Below are positions 40,878 through 49,112 of a stretch of 64,000 nucleotides of DNA, piece by piece. The stretch lies in contig NZ_CP049990.1 of the NCBI RefSeq assembly GCF_011388195.1, forward strand, positions 1,860,001 to 1,924,000. The letters run 5' to 3'. Under the pieces are notes generated by a model. That model saw nothing but the letters and a program-made list of their open reading frames with translations, was not told the DNA's origin and searched no databases. The DNA comes from Pusillimonas sp. DMV24BSW_D. GTDB lineage: Bacteria; Pseudomonadota; Gammaproteobacteria; Burkholderiales; Burkholderiaceae_B. Position 1 is the first letter of the stretch; the number at the start of each line of letters is the position of its first letter. Both the position numbers and the translations under genes were made by a program.

Positions 40878-41491
40878 TGTTGTTGGTCATTTACTTGATT
40901 GCAATAACGGCCGAAGCCATGTCGGGTGCGCTGGCGGCCGGGCGTCGCAATATGGATGTGTTTGGGGTGTCGGTTATTGCTTTTGTCACGGCCCTGGGCG
41001 GCGGCACTTTACGTGATGTGGTGCTGGGCCATTATCCCGTACATTGGACACAACATCCTGAATACGTTTATATCGTTGTATCGGCCGGCTTAATTACCAC
41101 GTTAATTGCCCGGTATCTGCATCATATAAAGCGGTTGTTTCTGCTATTGGATGCCATGGGGCTGATTGCGTTTTCGCTAATTGGTTGCAATGTGGCGCTG
41201 GAGCATAATTACCCAATTGTGGTGGTGATTATTGCCGGCATGATGACGGGCATTAGCGGTGGGGTAATACGCGATGTATTGTGCAACCAGGTGCCTGTGG
41301 TGTTTCGCAAAGAACTGTATGCCAGTGTCTCGTTGGCGGTTTGCGTGCTGTTCTTAAGTTTGCGCGCTTTCGATGTCGCTTTTGAGTTGAATGCGCTGGT
41401 GTGTTTTGCTTTCGGTTTGGTACTGCGGTTGCTGGCCATTCGGTTTCAGTGGCATTTGCCTATTTTTTCGTACCATCAACGCTGGGATTAG
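40877..41491 (+). CDS. TRIC-family cation channel protein (UPF0126, YicG/YadS-like)
   Basis: Membrane protein of 204 aa with about seven helices arranged in two repeated halves, each carrying the family motif: GGGTLRDVVLGHYPVHW near residues 41-57 and ISGGVIRDVLCNQVPVVFR near 130-148. Structures of related bacterial and archaeal proteins are trimeric cation (potassium) channels; other members have been linked to glycine uptake. It overlaps the PepSY gene by one base. The transported ion is inferred. Confidence 0.88.
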   Translation: MLLVIYLIAITAEAMSGALAAGRRNMDVFGVSVIAFVTALGGGTLRDVVLGHYPVHWTQHPEYVYIVVSAGLITTLIARYLHHIKRLFLLLDAMGLIAFSLIGCNVALEHNYPIVVVIIAGMMTGISGGVIRDVLCNQVPVVFRKELYASVSLAVCVLFLSLRAFDVAFELNALVCFAFGLVLRLLAIRFQWHLPIFSYHQRWD

Positions 41492-41584
41492 GTTTTGGGT
41501 AGGTTGATACTAAAGATTATGGGTAGCCTGGCCGTTACCTCATAAGGGTGCCATTTCTGGCCACCCGTATCAAGGGAGTTTTTT

Positions 41585-41785
41585 ATGGAACTTTCGTCAG
41601 TTGAGTCTGCTGTAAGCGCGTATATGGGGTTGAAAAACGCTAGCGCCCAGCAGGATCAGCAAATTGCGTTGTTGCGCAAAACGCTGGATAACCAGAAACA
41701 AATGGTTGAACAGATTATGTCGCCGCTTGAACCTAAGTTGGCGAATAGTGGTTCGGTTGGAACGCGTTTGCACGTAACAGCGTAA
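41585..41785 (+). CDS. YjfB-like small putative motility protein
   Basis: Small protein of 66 aa, with no signal peptide or membrane segment. The middle, AQQDQQIALLRKTLDNQKQM, is predicted helical and resembles the YjfB family (putative motility protein), where a KKALDxQ segment is typical. A strong AAGGGAG lies six bases before the ATG, and a clear terminator follows, so it is a single-gene unit. No flagellar genes are in the window. Function is unknown. Confidence 0.7.
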   Translation: MELSSVESAVSAYMGLKNASAQQDQQIALLRKTLDNQKQMVEQIMSPLEPKLANSGSVGTRLHVTA

Positions 41786-41806
41786 GTTGCTGTACAAGAA
41801 GTAGGG

Positions 41807-41844
41807 AAGGCCGAAAACCGCTTTTGGGGTTTTCGGCCTTTTTT
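41807..41844 (+). terminator. Intrinsic terminator after the YjfB-like gene
   Basis: AAGGCCGAAAACC (41807-41819) pairs perfectly with GGTTTTCGGCCTT (41828-41840) over an eight-base loop, followed by T residues to 41844. Confidence 0.93.
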
Positions 41845-41927
41845 GCGTTTAATATCTGATTTGTCTTGAATCGGTATGTAGCAACGAACTTGGTTTTTAA
41901 TCATTCTTAACAACGCCCACTTATTGC

Positions 41928-42632
41928 ATGACAACGCACGCTGGCACTCCTTGGAAACACAAAACAATTCAATTGCTGAATATTTTTGGTGTGTTGGCCT
42001 CGGTTTTATTGATTGTAAGCATCTCCGTAGAGGCGTTTAGCAATGCCGCATTCGTAGGCGATTCCATTTATGATCAAATCCAGTTTGGTGTGTGTATCTA
42101 CTTTTTGCTGGACTTCCTGTTGCAATTCATTATTGCGCACAACCGTTTGCGTTTCTTTGGCAGGAATTTCGTACTGATTGTTTTGTCGATACCCTATGCC
42201 TTTCTGTTGAACTACTTTTCGGTCGACCTTTCCAGTGAAGCGTTCTACGTCATTCATTTTCTGCCCATTATCCGGGGCGGTTTTGCGCTGGCCATATTAG
42301 TGAAAATGGCGGTGAACAGTTTCATTTCCGGTTTGTTGATTATCTATTTGGCCATTTTCATTGCCATAGCTTACTTTCAAACCCTCATTTTCTTCGCATT
42401 CGAATCGGGCGTGAACCCATTGGTGAAATCTTATCCAGACGTACTGTGGTGGGCCTCCATGACGGTCACCACCGTGGGGTCGAACATTATTCCGGTGACG
42501 GCTGTGGGGAAAATTTGCACTGCTGTGTTGGCCGTGGTGGGAATGACGACTTTCCCTATTTTTACCGCATATATTACGGCGCTGGTGCATGGGATCAACG
42601 AGCGTCAGAAAGCAAAAACGCCACCCGGTTAA
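41928..42632 (+). CDS. Ion channel protein with atypical K+-channel-type filter
   Basis: Membrane protein of 234 aa resembling a six-helix tetrameric cation channel. Helices are at about 14-36, 49-70, 80-95, 105-125, 132-157 and 196-222. The re-entrant pore loop reads WWASMTVTTVGSNIIPVT at 174-191: it aligns with the potassium filter region WWxxxTxTTVGYGDxxP, but YG is replaced by SN and the following acidic residue is missing. The fourth helix has only one arginine and one lysine, so voltage sensing is unlikely. Selectivity cannot be read from this filter. It ends 26 bases before a tRNA on the other strand. Confidence 0.75.
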   Translation: MTTHAGTPWKHKTIQLLNIFGVLASVLLIVSISVEAFSNAAFVGDSIYDQIQFGVCIYFLLDFLLQFIIAHNRLRFFGRNFVLIVLSIPYAFLLNYFSVDLSSEAFYVIHFLPIIRGGFALAILVKMAVNSFISGLLIIYLAIFIAIAYFQTLIFFAFESGVNPLVKSYPDVLWWASMTVTTVGSNIIPVTAVGKICTAVLAVVGMTTFPIFTAYITALVHGINERQKAKTPPG

Positions 42633-42657
42633 AGGTGGCGTAAGTGCTTGATATTCT

Positions 42658-42734
42658 TGGTGGCGCATCCCTGATTCGAACAGGGGACCTGCGGATTATG
42701 ATTCCGTCGCTCTAACCAGCTGAGCTAATGCGCC
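42658..42734 (-). tRNA. tRNA-Met (CAT), elongator type
   Basis: On the minus strand a 77-base cloverleaf is visible: acceptor GGCGCAT pairs with ATGCGCC, D arm AGCTCAGCTGGTTAGAGC, anticodon loop ATCATAA with anticodon CAT, variable loop AGGTC, and T arm CCCTG-TTCGAAT-CAGGG. CCA is encoded. The first pair of the acceptor is G-C, so this is not initiator tRNA. A CAT tRNA could also be the lysidine-modified isoleucine tRNA; the overall sequence favours elongator methionine. Confidence 0.93.
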
Positions 42735-42856
42735 GCTCGGAAGACCGCTACTATACCATAAGTTTTTTCGTTGGTACGTGAGTCGCAGCAAAAAATTTTA
42801 TTGGCGCGAATTGGGCGCTTTACCTGACGCAGACACTTTGACAGCCACTCAATGAA

Positions 42857-43026
42857 AAGGCCCCACCTTCTGGTGAGGCCTTACTGCCCTTGCGGCAGTT
42901 GACACACGGCTTTACGGGCCGGTGTGGTGGCACCGCTTCGGAGAGCGGTGGAACTGCCCCTATGGGGCAGTAAGTTCAATTTAACGCTGCCGCTGCCTGT
43001 CTTCAACCTAGTGTTTCTACTAGGTT
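42857..43026. other. Run of six stem-loops between tRNA-Met and the glutamate-synthase-like gene
   Basis: Six hairpins follow each other: 42857-42882 (AAGGCC/GGCCTT outer stem), 42883-42899 (ACTGCC/GGCAGT), 42903-42926 (CACAC-GGC/GCC-G-GTGTG with one bulge), 42931-42950 (CACCGC/GCGGTG), 42953-42971 (ACTGCCCC/GGGGCAGT) and 43005-43026 (AACCTAGT/ACTAGGTT, ending at the stop codon of the next gene). No open frame of note lies here. The last could be a terminator of the minus-strand gene; the others have no explanation. The rest of 42735-42856 shows nothing recognisable. Confidence 0.6.
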
Positions 43027-44675
43027 TATGCTGCTCGTGCATCAATTTCCGACATGGCTTCGCTTAGGCTATATAAGGGTTCAAATGATTCTGCCTGTGC
43101 CATGGGCCAGCCAACACGAAAGATCGTTTGGCGGAATTTTCCTTCAAGGATTTCACCTTCATGCATATCGGGGAAAATGGCCGACAGCATACGAACCTCC
43201 AGATTCGAAATACGCCGCGCAATATGGTGTGGACGCAGGTCGCCAGGGTGGGTCAGGCCGGCCGCACCCAGCAGCTCCCCAAGCGCGCTCAGTGTGTTGT
43301 CGTGAAAATGGGCTACCCGTTCCGATTTGTCTCCCACCACGATAGCAGCCTGCCGTTTCGGGTCTTGGGTTGTGACGCCGGTTGGGCACTGGCCTGTATG
43401 GCAAACCTGGGCTTGTATACAGCCTACTGCGAACATAAAGCCGCGCGCACTGTTACACCAATCGGCACCCAATGCCATAATACGGGCCATGTCGAAGGCG
43501 CTGATAATCTTGCCTGATGCCCCCAGTTTGATTTTCCTGCGCAGGCCAACCCCAACCAGGGTGTTATGTACCAGCCGCAGCCCTTCACGCAGCGGGGTAC
43601 CTACGTGGTCAACAAATTCAATAGGCGCAGCTCCGGTGCCGCCTTCTGCGCCGTCGACCACAATAAAGTCAGGTGTAATCCCTGTTTTCAACATGGCTTT
43701 GGCAATCGCAAACCATTCCCAGGGGTGACCAATACACATTTTGAAGCCAACGGGTTTGCCGCCGGAAAGTTCGCGCAGGCGGGCGATGAATTCCATCATT
43801 TCAATGGGCGTTGAAAAGGCGCTGTGATGGGCGGGAGAAATACAGTCTTCGCCAACGGGGATACCTCTTGCACGCGCGATTTCCGGTGTGACCTTTGCCG
43901 CCGGCAGCATGCCGCCATGGCCTGGTTTGGCTCCTTGCGACAGTTTGAGCTCAATCATTTTTACACTGGGCTGCGTGGCGCGCTTCGTAAACTCCTCTTC
44001 CGAGAAATTACCCTGGGCATCGCGGCAGCCGAAATAGCCGGAACCAATATTCCAGATAAGATCACCGCCGTGTTCCAGGTGGTAAAGGCTAATGCCGCCT
44101 TCGCCGGTGTCATGTGCGAACCCTCCAAGTTGAGCACCTTTATTCAATGCCCGTACGGCATTGGCCGAGAGCGCCCCGAAACTCATTGCTGAGATGTTTA
44201 ATACCGACATGGCGTAGGGCTGAGTGCAGTTTTCGCCGCCCACTTGTATTCTGAAATCCGTATCGGCAAGGTGTGTGGGCACCATGGAATGGTTGATCCA
44301 TTCGTAATCGTTGCCGTAAACGTCGTTTTGGGTGCCAAATGGTCGTTTGTCCATATCGTGCTTGGCGCGTTGGTACACCAACGAGCGTTCGGCCCGGGAA
44401 AACGGTAGTTCGTCTTTATCGCTTTCTATAAAATACTGGCGGATTTCGGGGCGAATGAATTCGAATAAATAGCGCAGATTGCCGATGACGGGGTAATTCC
44501 GACGAATTGCATGGCGTGTTTGATTCAGGTCGTAAATGCCCAGAACTGTGAGCCCGATGAATGCAAGCGCAACCGGCCACCAGGCAAAATGTACTACCAG
44601 CGCAAGCCAGGAAAAGAACAGGGCCAGCACAATAACAATATAAAACGCGGTATGGCGGGTAAGCAATTTGTTCAT
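43026..44675 (-). CDS. FMN-binding glutamate-synthase-like membrane protein
   Basis: Protein of 549 aa with two N-terminal helices (about residues 10-45) and a large domain like the central FMN domain of glutamate synthase (GltB). Key motifs are NISAMSFGALSANAVRALN, GGISLYHLEHGGDL, PGHGGMLPAAKVTP, FIVVDGAEGGTGAAP, GASGKIISAFDMARIMALGA and the cysteine set VGCIQAQVCHTGQCPTGV, which in GltB holds a 3Fe-4S cluster. The glutaminase domain of GltB is absent, so ordinary glutamine-dependent glutamate synthesis is not expected from it alone. Such stand-alone proteins are common in proteobacteria and of uncertain function. Confidence 0.85.
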   Translation of the reverse strand: MNKLLTRHTAFYIVIVLALFFSWLALVVHFAWWPVALAFIGLTVLGIYDLNQTRHAIRRNYPVIGNLRYLFEFIRPEIRQYFIESDKDELPFSRAERSLVYQRAKHDMDKRPFGTQNDVYGNDYEWINHSMVPTHLADTDFRIQVGGENCTQPYAMSVLNISAMSFGALSANAVRALNKGAQLGGFAHDTGEGGISLYHLEHGGDLIWNIGSGYFGCRDAQGNFSEEEFTKRATQPSVKMIELKLSQGAKPGHGGMLPAAKVTPEIARARGIPVGEDCISPAHHSAFSTPIEMMEFIARLRELSGGKPVGFKMCIGHPWEWFAIAKAMLKTGITPDFIVVDGAEGGTGAAPIEFVDHVGTPLREGLRLVHNTLVGVGLRRKIKLGASGKIISAFDMARIMALGADWCNSARGFMFAVGCIQAQVCHTGQCPTGVTTQDPKRQAAIVVGDKSERVAHFHDNTLSALGELLGAAGLTHPGDLRPHHIARRISNLEVRMLSAIFPDMHEGEILEGKFRQTIFRVGWPMAQAESFEPLYSLSEAMSEIDARAA

Positions 44676-44819
44676 GCGGTACTCCGAAGCAGGCAGTATG
44701 AATCGCGACAGGTATTAACCATAGCAGAAAGTGTTGTCATCTTCATGTGTAATAGCGTAGGCTAACAAACTGTTTTGCGTGCACTCGGGGCGCTTGACTT
44801 ATCTATTCAGGAGACCGAT

Positions 44820-45017
44820 GTGAACCGTTTCCAGCTTCTTAATTTACGTATGTATCATCAGCGCCGTCGCACGGCGCACTGGTTGCTGGATGCAACCGAC
44901 GATGTCTTTGACCAGGGCACGTCTGAAGGGGGGCGAAGGGTGTTGCGTTATCAGGGTGACCACCATGCTGATTTGTTGAAAGCCGATGAGGACGATGACG
45001 CACCAGATAGTGATTAG
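44820..45017 (+). CDS. Small hypothetical protein with acidic tail
   Basis: Protein of 65 aa starting at a GTG with AGGAGA five bases upstream. It begins MNRFQLLNLRMYHQRRRTAH and ends in an acidic run, KADEDDDAPDSD. No membrane segment or signal is visible. The good ribosome site and the sharp basic-to-acidic layout argue for a real gene, but I do not recognise the family. It stands alone between the glutamate-synthase-like gene (opposite strand) and the mscS-type gene. Confidence 0.6.
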   Translation: MNRFQLLNLRMYHQRRRTAHWLLDATDDVFDQGTSEGGRRVLRYQGDHHADLLKADEDDDAPDSD

Positions 45018-45099
45018 CTATCAGGTTAATTATTTCGCGTGTGGCAATTGGCGGTGCTTAAATTTTGTGTTGCTGTCGTCACCACGATTGCGATTAAAG

Positions 45100-45134
45100 T
45101 ATAGTTGTTGCCGATGTGATAACTATAACGGCAA
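45100..45134 (+). promoter_or_regulatory. Interleaved inverted repeats before the mscS-type gene
   Basis: TATAGTT (45100-45106) pairs with AACTATA (45121-45127), and TTGCCG (45108-45113) pairs with CGGCAA (45129-45134). The order a-b-a'-b' is that of an H-type pseudoknot in RNA. It ends three bases before the ATG at 45138, where the ribosome site would be. It could instead be one or two DNA operators. Confidence 0.55.
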
Positions 45135-45137
45135 TCA

Positions 45138-47582
45138 ATGACAGCATTTTGCAACCGCCATTTTTGGCAGTGTCTTTTCTTTTTCTCCCTGTTTTTCTTG
45201 TGGTCTGCTCAGGCCGTTGCGGCGAGTTGGTCGGGCGAGTGGGATAGTACCTGGCGGCATCGAGCAGCTCGTATTACGTTGGAACAAACAGGAGATCAGG
45301 TCAGCGGGGAATATCCGCTGTTCGGTGGCACCATAAAAGGAAGTGCGCTAGGTCAAGAGCTGCGCGGTACCTGGAGTGAGGGCGGCCGTGAGGGCACCTT
45401 TGTGGCCATTATGGCCGGCGATGGTCGAACCTTTACTGCCCGATTTGGAACCGGAGAATGGCTTACCGCCGTACGGGTATCTGACGATAACCAGTTTATG
45501 GGTTACTCCATAGACCAGTCGTCGCCCGCAATGACGCTCTATCATTTTCTTGCGGTAATGAATGCTGTCGGACCAGGTCGTATGGAGTTGCAAAGTGAGG
45601 CTTCGCATTTTATTGATTTTTCAACGCTTCCTGGGCAAACGATAAGCGAGCTGGATTACACCAGTTTGTTGTTTAACGTTGTAAATAGCATGACTTTCAG
45701 AGTGTGGGAGATTCAGTCCGATGACAATGCAGACACGTTTACGGCCACTCTTAATCAAGCCGGGACATCGGTCTCGCTGGACTTGAAGTTTTTACGCAGA
45801 AATGGCGACTGGTTCATTCAGGCTTTGCCAATTGAATTGTTGGAAGATGTATTAACGCGTGCCCAGGCTGCACATGCAAGCTTACTCGGCGAGCGCAGTG
45901 GTGATTTGCTTTCGCCCCGCGATACTCTCAAAACTTTGGTACGTTCCTTCAGCTATGGCGGTGTTGATGGTGCAGAGCGTGCTATGGAAACCCTGAATAT
46001 GGCTGATTTATCGGCCCTGGCACGTGAGTATGAAGGGCCGCGTTTAGCCCGGTATGTTTACAGGTCTTTGCGTCGGTTGGGAGCCATTACCTGGCAGGAG
46101 GTGCCCGACAATCCAATACGTTCCGAGCCGTATATTTTTTTCGAACATCCGTTAGGCCGCATTGCTATTGGCCCAGTTTTAACGAAAGAGGGCGTCATAT
46201 GGCAGTTTACGCCTGATACGCTTCGCACGATCCGTAGTTTGTATGCGGCGCTGGATAATCTGCCCGCCAACAATATTATTGAGCTTCAAGCGCAGCCTGA
46301 AAGCCTTTATTTCAGAACGCGTGATGCAATCCGTGAAATGAGTCCTACCTTTGTGCGGCCTGTTGGTGTCATGGAGTTGTGGCAGTGGCTGGGGTTGCTG
46401 CTTACGTTAGTGGTTGCTTACGCAGTTGGCAAATTGGTGAATTTGTTTTTTTACGGCGTTCTGAAGCGAAGTGGTGGCGATGCGCATGGCCCGGTCGTTC
46501 GCGGGTTTTTTTTGTGGTCGTTCCGGGTGTTCAGCCTGGGGGTGGCATTGCGTCTGGCTGATCGTGTGCTCAGCTTTCCTGATCTGGTTCAAGTTGCGTT
46601 GGTAACGATTAGCTGGTCATGTATTGTATTGTCGCTCATGGTCTTGACATTGCTGACTATCAAGCTAGTTGCCGCCAGAATTCGTAATGTTGAAACGCTG
46701 AAAGGAAACAATATTACGTTGGTGTCCTTTATTGCTGGGATTCTGCGTATTATTGTCATTGTGTTTGCTATTTTGATGCTGGCCGATGTGTTGCAAGTGC
46801 CTTATCAAAGTGTTTTGGCGGGTTTGGGGATCGGTGGTTTGGCCGTTGCGCTGGCTGCGCAGTCAACCTTGCAGAACTTTATATCCGGCATTACCTTGTA
46901 TTTCGATAAGCCGATTGCGGTGGGCGATTATTGCCGGTTCGGAGACAAGACCGGCACAGTAGAGTTTATTGGGATGCGCTCGACTCGAATTAGGACACTT
47001 GATCGCACTTTGCTTACGGTTCCGAACAGCGAGTTTTCAAATATGCAGATTGAAAACTATGCAAAGCGCGACAGCATGTTTTTGAACCCGATCATTAGTT
47101 TGCGTTATGAAACCACGCCGGATCAATTGCGCTATGTTTTGGCCGAATTGCGCAAGATGCTGTTAAGTCATCCCAAGGTTGCAGCTGACCCTTTACGGGT
47201 TCGGTTTGGTGGGTTCGGCTCCCATTCTCTTGATATTTCTGTCTTTGCTTATGTGATGTCGGTTGATTATTCCGAATACCTGGGGATTCGTGAAGATATC
47301 TATTTGCGCATGATGCAGATTGTGAGTGAAGCGGGCACCAAGCTCGCGGTGCCCTCAATGGTGCACTACAACGCTACTGACAGCCTGCCGGACGCCGATC
47401 GAGTGCAGGCCAGTGAGGCGCAGGTGCATCAATGGAGAGAAGAGGGCAAGTTGCCATTTCCCGATTTCGCCTGGCAAGATAAGGCCGAGATGCGCGAAAC
47501 GCTGGATTACCCTCCACGGGGTTCAGCGGTAAAAGAAGAATTGTCTGATGGGCCCGTACATGAAAGAAAATCTGGTGCCTGA
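45138..47582 (+). CDS. MscS-family mechanosensitive channel with large N-terminal domain
   Basis: Protein of 814 aa. A signal peptide (ending AVAA near residue 29) leads into about 380 residues of periplasmic, beta-rich sequence, beginning SWSGEWDSTWRHRAARI. Membrane helices are near 412-435, 450-475, 485-510 and 530-555. The MscS pore helix and beta domain are recognisable: LGIGGLAVALAAQSTLQN near residues 563-580, then GITLYFDKPIAVGDYCRFGD and TLLTVPNSEFSNMQIENYAK. It should open under membrane tension during osmotic downshock, perhaps with a ligand-sensing input from the N-terminal domain. The end overlaps the next gene by 35 bases. Confidence 0.9.
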   Translation: MTAFCNRHFWQCLFFFSLFFLWSAQAVAASWSGEWDSTWRHRAARITLEQTGDQVSGEYPLFGGTIKGSALGQELRGTWSEGGREGTFVAIMAGDGRTFTARFGTGEWLTAVRVSDDNQFMGYSIDQSSPAMTLYHFLAVMNAVGPGRMELQSEASHFIDFSTLPGQTISELDYTSLLFNVVNSMTFRVWEIQSDDNADTFTATLNQAGTSVSLDLKFLRRNGDWFIQALPIELLEDVLTRAQAAHASLLGERSGDLLSPRDTLKTLVRSFSYGGVDGAERAMETLNMADLSALAREYEGPRLARYVYRSLRRLGAITWQEVPDNPIRSEPYIFFEHPLGRIAIGPVLTKEGVIWQFTPDTLRTIRSLYAALDNLPANNIIELQAQPESLYFRTRDAIREMSPTFVRPVGVMELWQWLGLLLTLVVAYAVGKLVNLFFYGVLKRSGGDAHGPVVRGFFLWSFRVFSLGVALRLADRVLSFPDLVQVALVTISWSCIVLSLMVLTLLTIKLVAARIRNVETLKGNNITLVSFIAGILRIIVIVFAILMLADVLQVPYQSVLAGLGIGGLAVALAAQSTLQNFISGITLYFDKPIAVGDYCRFGDKTGTVEFIGMRSTRIRTLDRTLLTVPNSEFSNMQIENYAKRDSMFLNPIISLRYETTPDQLRYVLAELRKMLLSHPKVAADPLRVRFGGFGSHSLDISVFAYVMSVDYSEYLGIREDIYLRMMQIVSEAGTKLAVPSMVHYNATDSLPDADRVQASEAQVHQWREEGKLPFPDFAWQDKAEMRETLDYPPRGSAVKEELSDGPVHERKSGA

Positions 47583-48003
47583 GTCCATTCGTGTTGTGGT
47601 TGGTGTATGGCAGCAGTGCCGGCACGATGCCATGCCGGTTCGGCACGACGTATTTATTGTTGAACAACACGTGCCGCCAGAATTAGAGCTTGATGAGTTC
47701 GATGCGGTTTCAACTCATGTTGTTGCTTATTTGGAGGACGGTCAGCCAGTGGGTACCGGGCGCTTATTGCCCGACGGCCATATTGGCCGGGTAGCGGTGT
47801 TAAAGCCTTGGCGGGGGCGAGGTATTGGCCGCATGATCATGCAGGCACTCATGCAACAGGCCCGGCGGCAGGGTTTGCCGGGGGTTGAGCTTTCAGCTCA
47901 GTACCACGCCCGTTCCTTTTATGAAGACATGGGTTTTCAGGCGGAAGGCGACATTTATATGGAAGCGGGCATTGAACACGTTGCCATGCGGCTGGCATTC
48001 TGA
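47548..48003 (+). CDS. GNAT family N-acetyltransferase (ElaA-like)
   Basis: Protein of 151 aa with the GNAT acetyl-CoA motif GRVAVLKPWRGRGIGRMIMQ near residues 79-98 and the C-terminal motif SAQYHARSFYEDMGFQAEGD near 112-131. The start of the domain, VRHDVFIVEQHVPPELELDEFD, is like that of ElaA-type proteins. The substrate is unknown. The first ATG overlaps the mscS-type gene by 35 bases; a second ATG at 47560 is possible. It converges on modC. Confidence 0.85.
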   Translation: MGPYMKENLVPESIRVVVGVWQQCRHDAMPVRHDVFIVEQHVPPELELDEFDAVSTHVVAYLEDGQPVGTGRLLPDGHIGRVAVLKPWRGRGIGRMIMQALMQQARRQGLPGVELSAQYHARSFYEDMGFQAEGDIYMEAGIEHVAMRLAF

Positions 48004-48029
48004 GCGTGAGTGGGTGTATATAAAGCCTG

Positions 48030-49112
48030 TCAAGTACCCACACCGCCGGCCTTTACGTGAGCCCATACTTTGCTGCCCGGTATCAGCGCAAGGTCGTTAG
48101 CGGCCTTGCTGGTAATGCGCGCCAGCAAGGCCTGTCCGGCGCAGTTCAGGCGCACCAGTTTTTGGGCCGGGTGAGTGTCGTTAATAATATGTTCAATGGT
48201 GGCCTGCAGGTGGTTCTGAATACTGGTATGGGCCGCGCGACTGGTCGATAAGCTGACATCGCGCGCCATGATGCGCAGGCGAATGGTTTGCCCAATGCTA
48301 AAGCCATCGTCGCGCACCCATATTACGCCACCATGAACCGCAACCTTAGCCAAATGCCATTGGGCTTCTTTTTCTTCCACCACACCACTTAAAACTGCAC
48401 TGGCTTCATCGCCCGTTAATGCCGGGTATTGGGTTGATGTCAGGATGTCCTCTACTGAACCCGTTGCAATAGCCTGGCCTTTATCCATTACAACCACGTG
48501 GTCGGCCAAGCGGCTCAGCTCATCGGCTGAGTGCGTGACATACAGCATGGGAATCGCCAGTTGATCGCGCAGGCGCTCCAGCCACGGCAAAATTTCGTGG
48601 CGGCGCGCTAAATCGAGCGATGCCATGGGTTCGTCGAGGAGCAGGAGTTGTGGGTGGGCGGCCAGCGCGCGGGCAATGGCCACACGTTGGCGCTCCCCGC
48701 CCGAGAGCGCCTGAGGGCGGCGTTGCAGAAAATGCCCGATGCCCAGTAGCTCGATTGCTTCATCCAAAGGGCGCCGGTCATGCTTTTTACCCGAACGGCG
48801 CAAGCCATATTCAAGGTTGTCTTGTACGTTCAGGTGTTCGAACAGGCTGGCTTCCTGGAAAACGTAGCCTATAGGGCGTTTCCACGTAGGCCGAAACAGC
48901 TTGCGGCCGCTGTCTTGCCATATGTCGCTACCGATTTGTACCACGCCATTACCGCGTTCCAGGCCGGCAACACAGCGTAGGATACTGGTTTTACCCGAGC
49001 CCGAAACACCAAATAAAACTGTAATGCCGGTTGCCGGCAAAGTTAGGTCGACGTTGAGCACAAAGTCGGCACGAGGCAGCTTCAGGCAAATGTGGTTGCT
49101 TATTGGGTTCAT
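48030..49112 (-). CDS. modC: Molybdate ABC transporter ATP-binding protein
   Basis: ATPase of the molybdate importer, 360 aa. It has the Walker [12 protein letters not shown] near residues 34-44, the ABC signature [17 protein letters not shown] near 128-144 and Walker [13 protein letters not shown] near 150-161. The C-terminal third is a TOBE/Mop-type molybdate-binding domain. The ATG at 49112 overlaps the modB stop by four bases (ATGA); the longer frame would run into modB. Confidence 0.96.
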   Translation of the reverse strand: MNPISNHICLKLPRADFVLNVDLTLPATGITVLFGVSGSGKTSILRCVAGLERGNGVVQIGSDIWQDSGRKLFRPTWKRPIGYVFQEASLFEHLNVQDNLEYGLRRSGKKHDRRPLDEAIELLGIGHFLQRRPQALSGGERQRVAIARALAAHPQLLLLDEPMASLDLARRHEILPWLERLRDQLAIPMLYVTHSADELSRLADHVVVMDKGQAIATGSVEDILTSTQYPALTGDEASAVLSGVVEEKEAQWHLAKVAVHGGVIWVRDDGFSIGQTIRLRIMARDVSLSTSRAAHTSIQNHLQATIEHIINDTHPAQKLVRLNCAGQALLARITSKAANDLALIPGSKVWAHVKAGGVGT

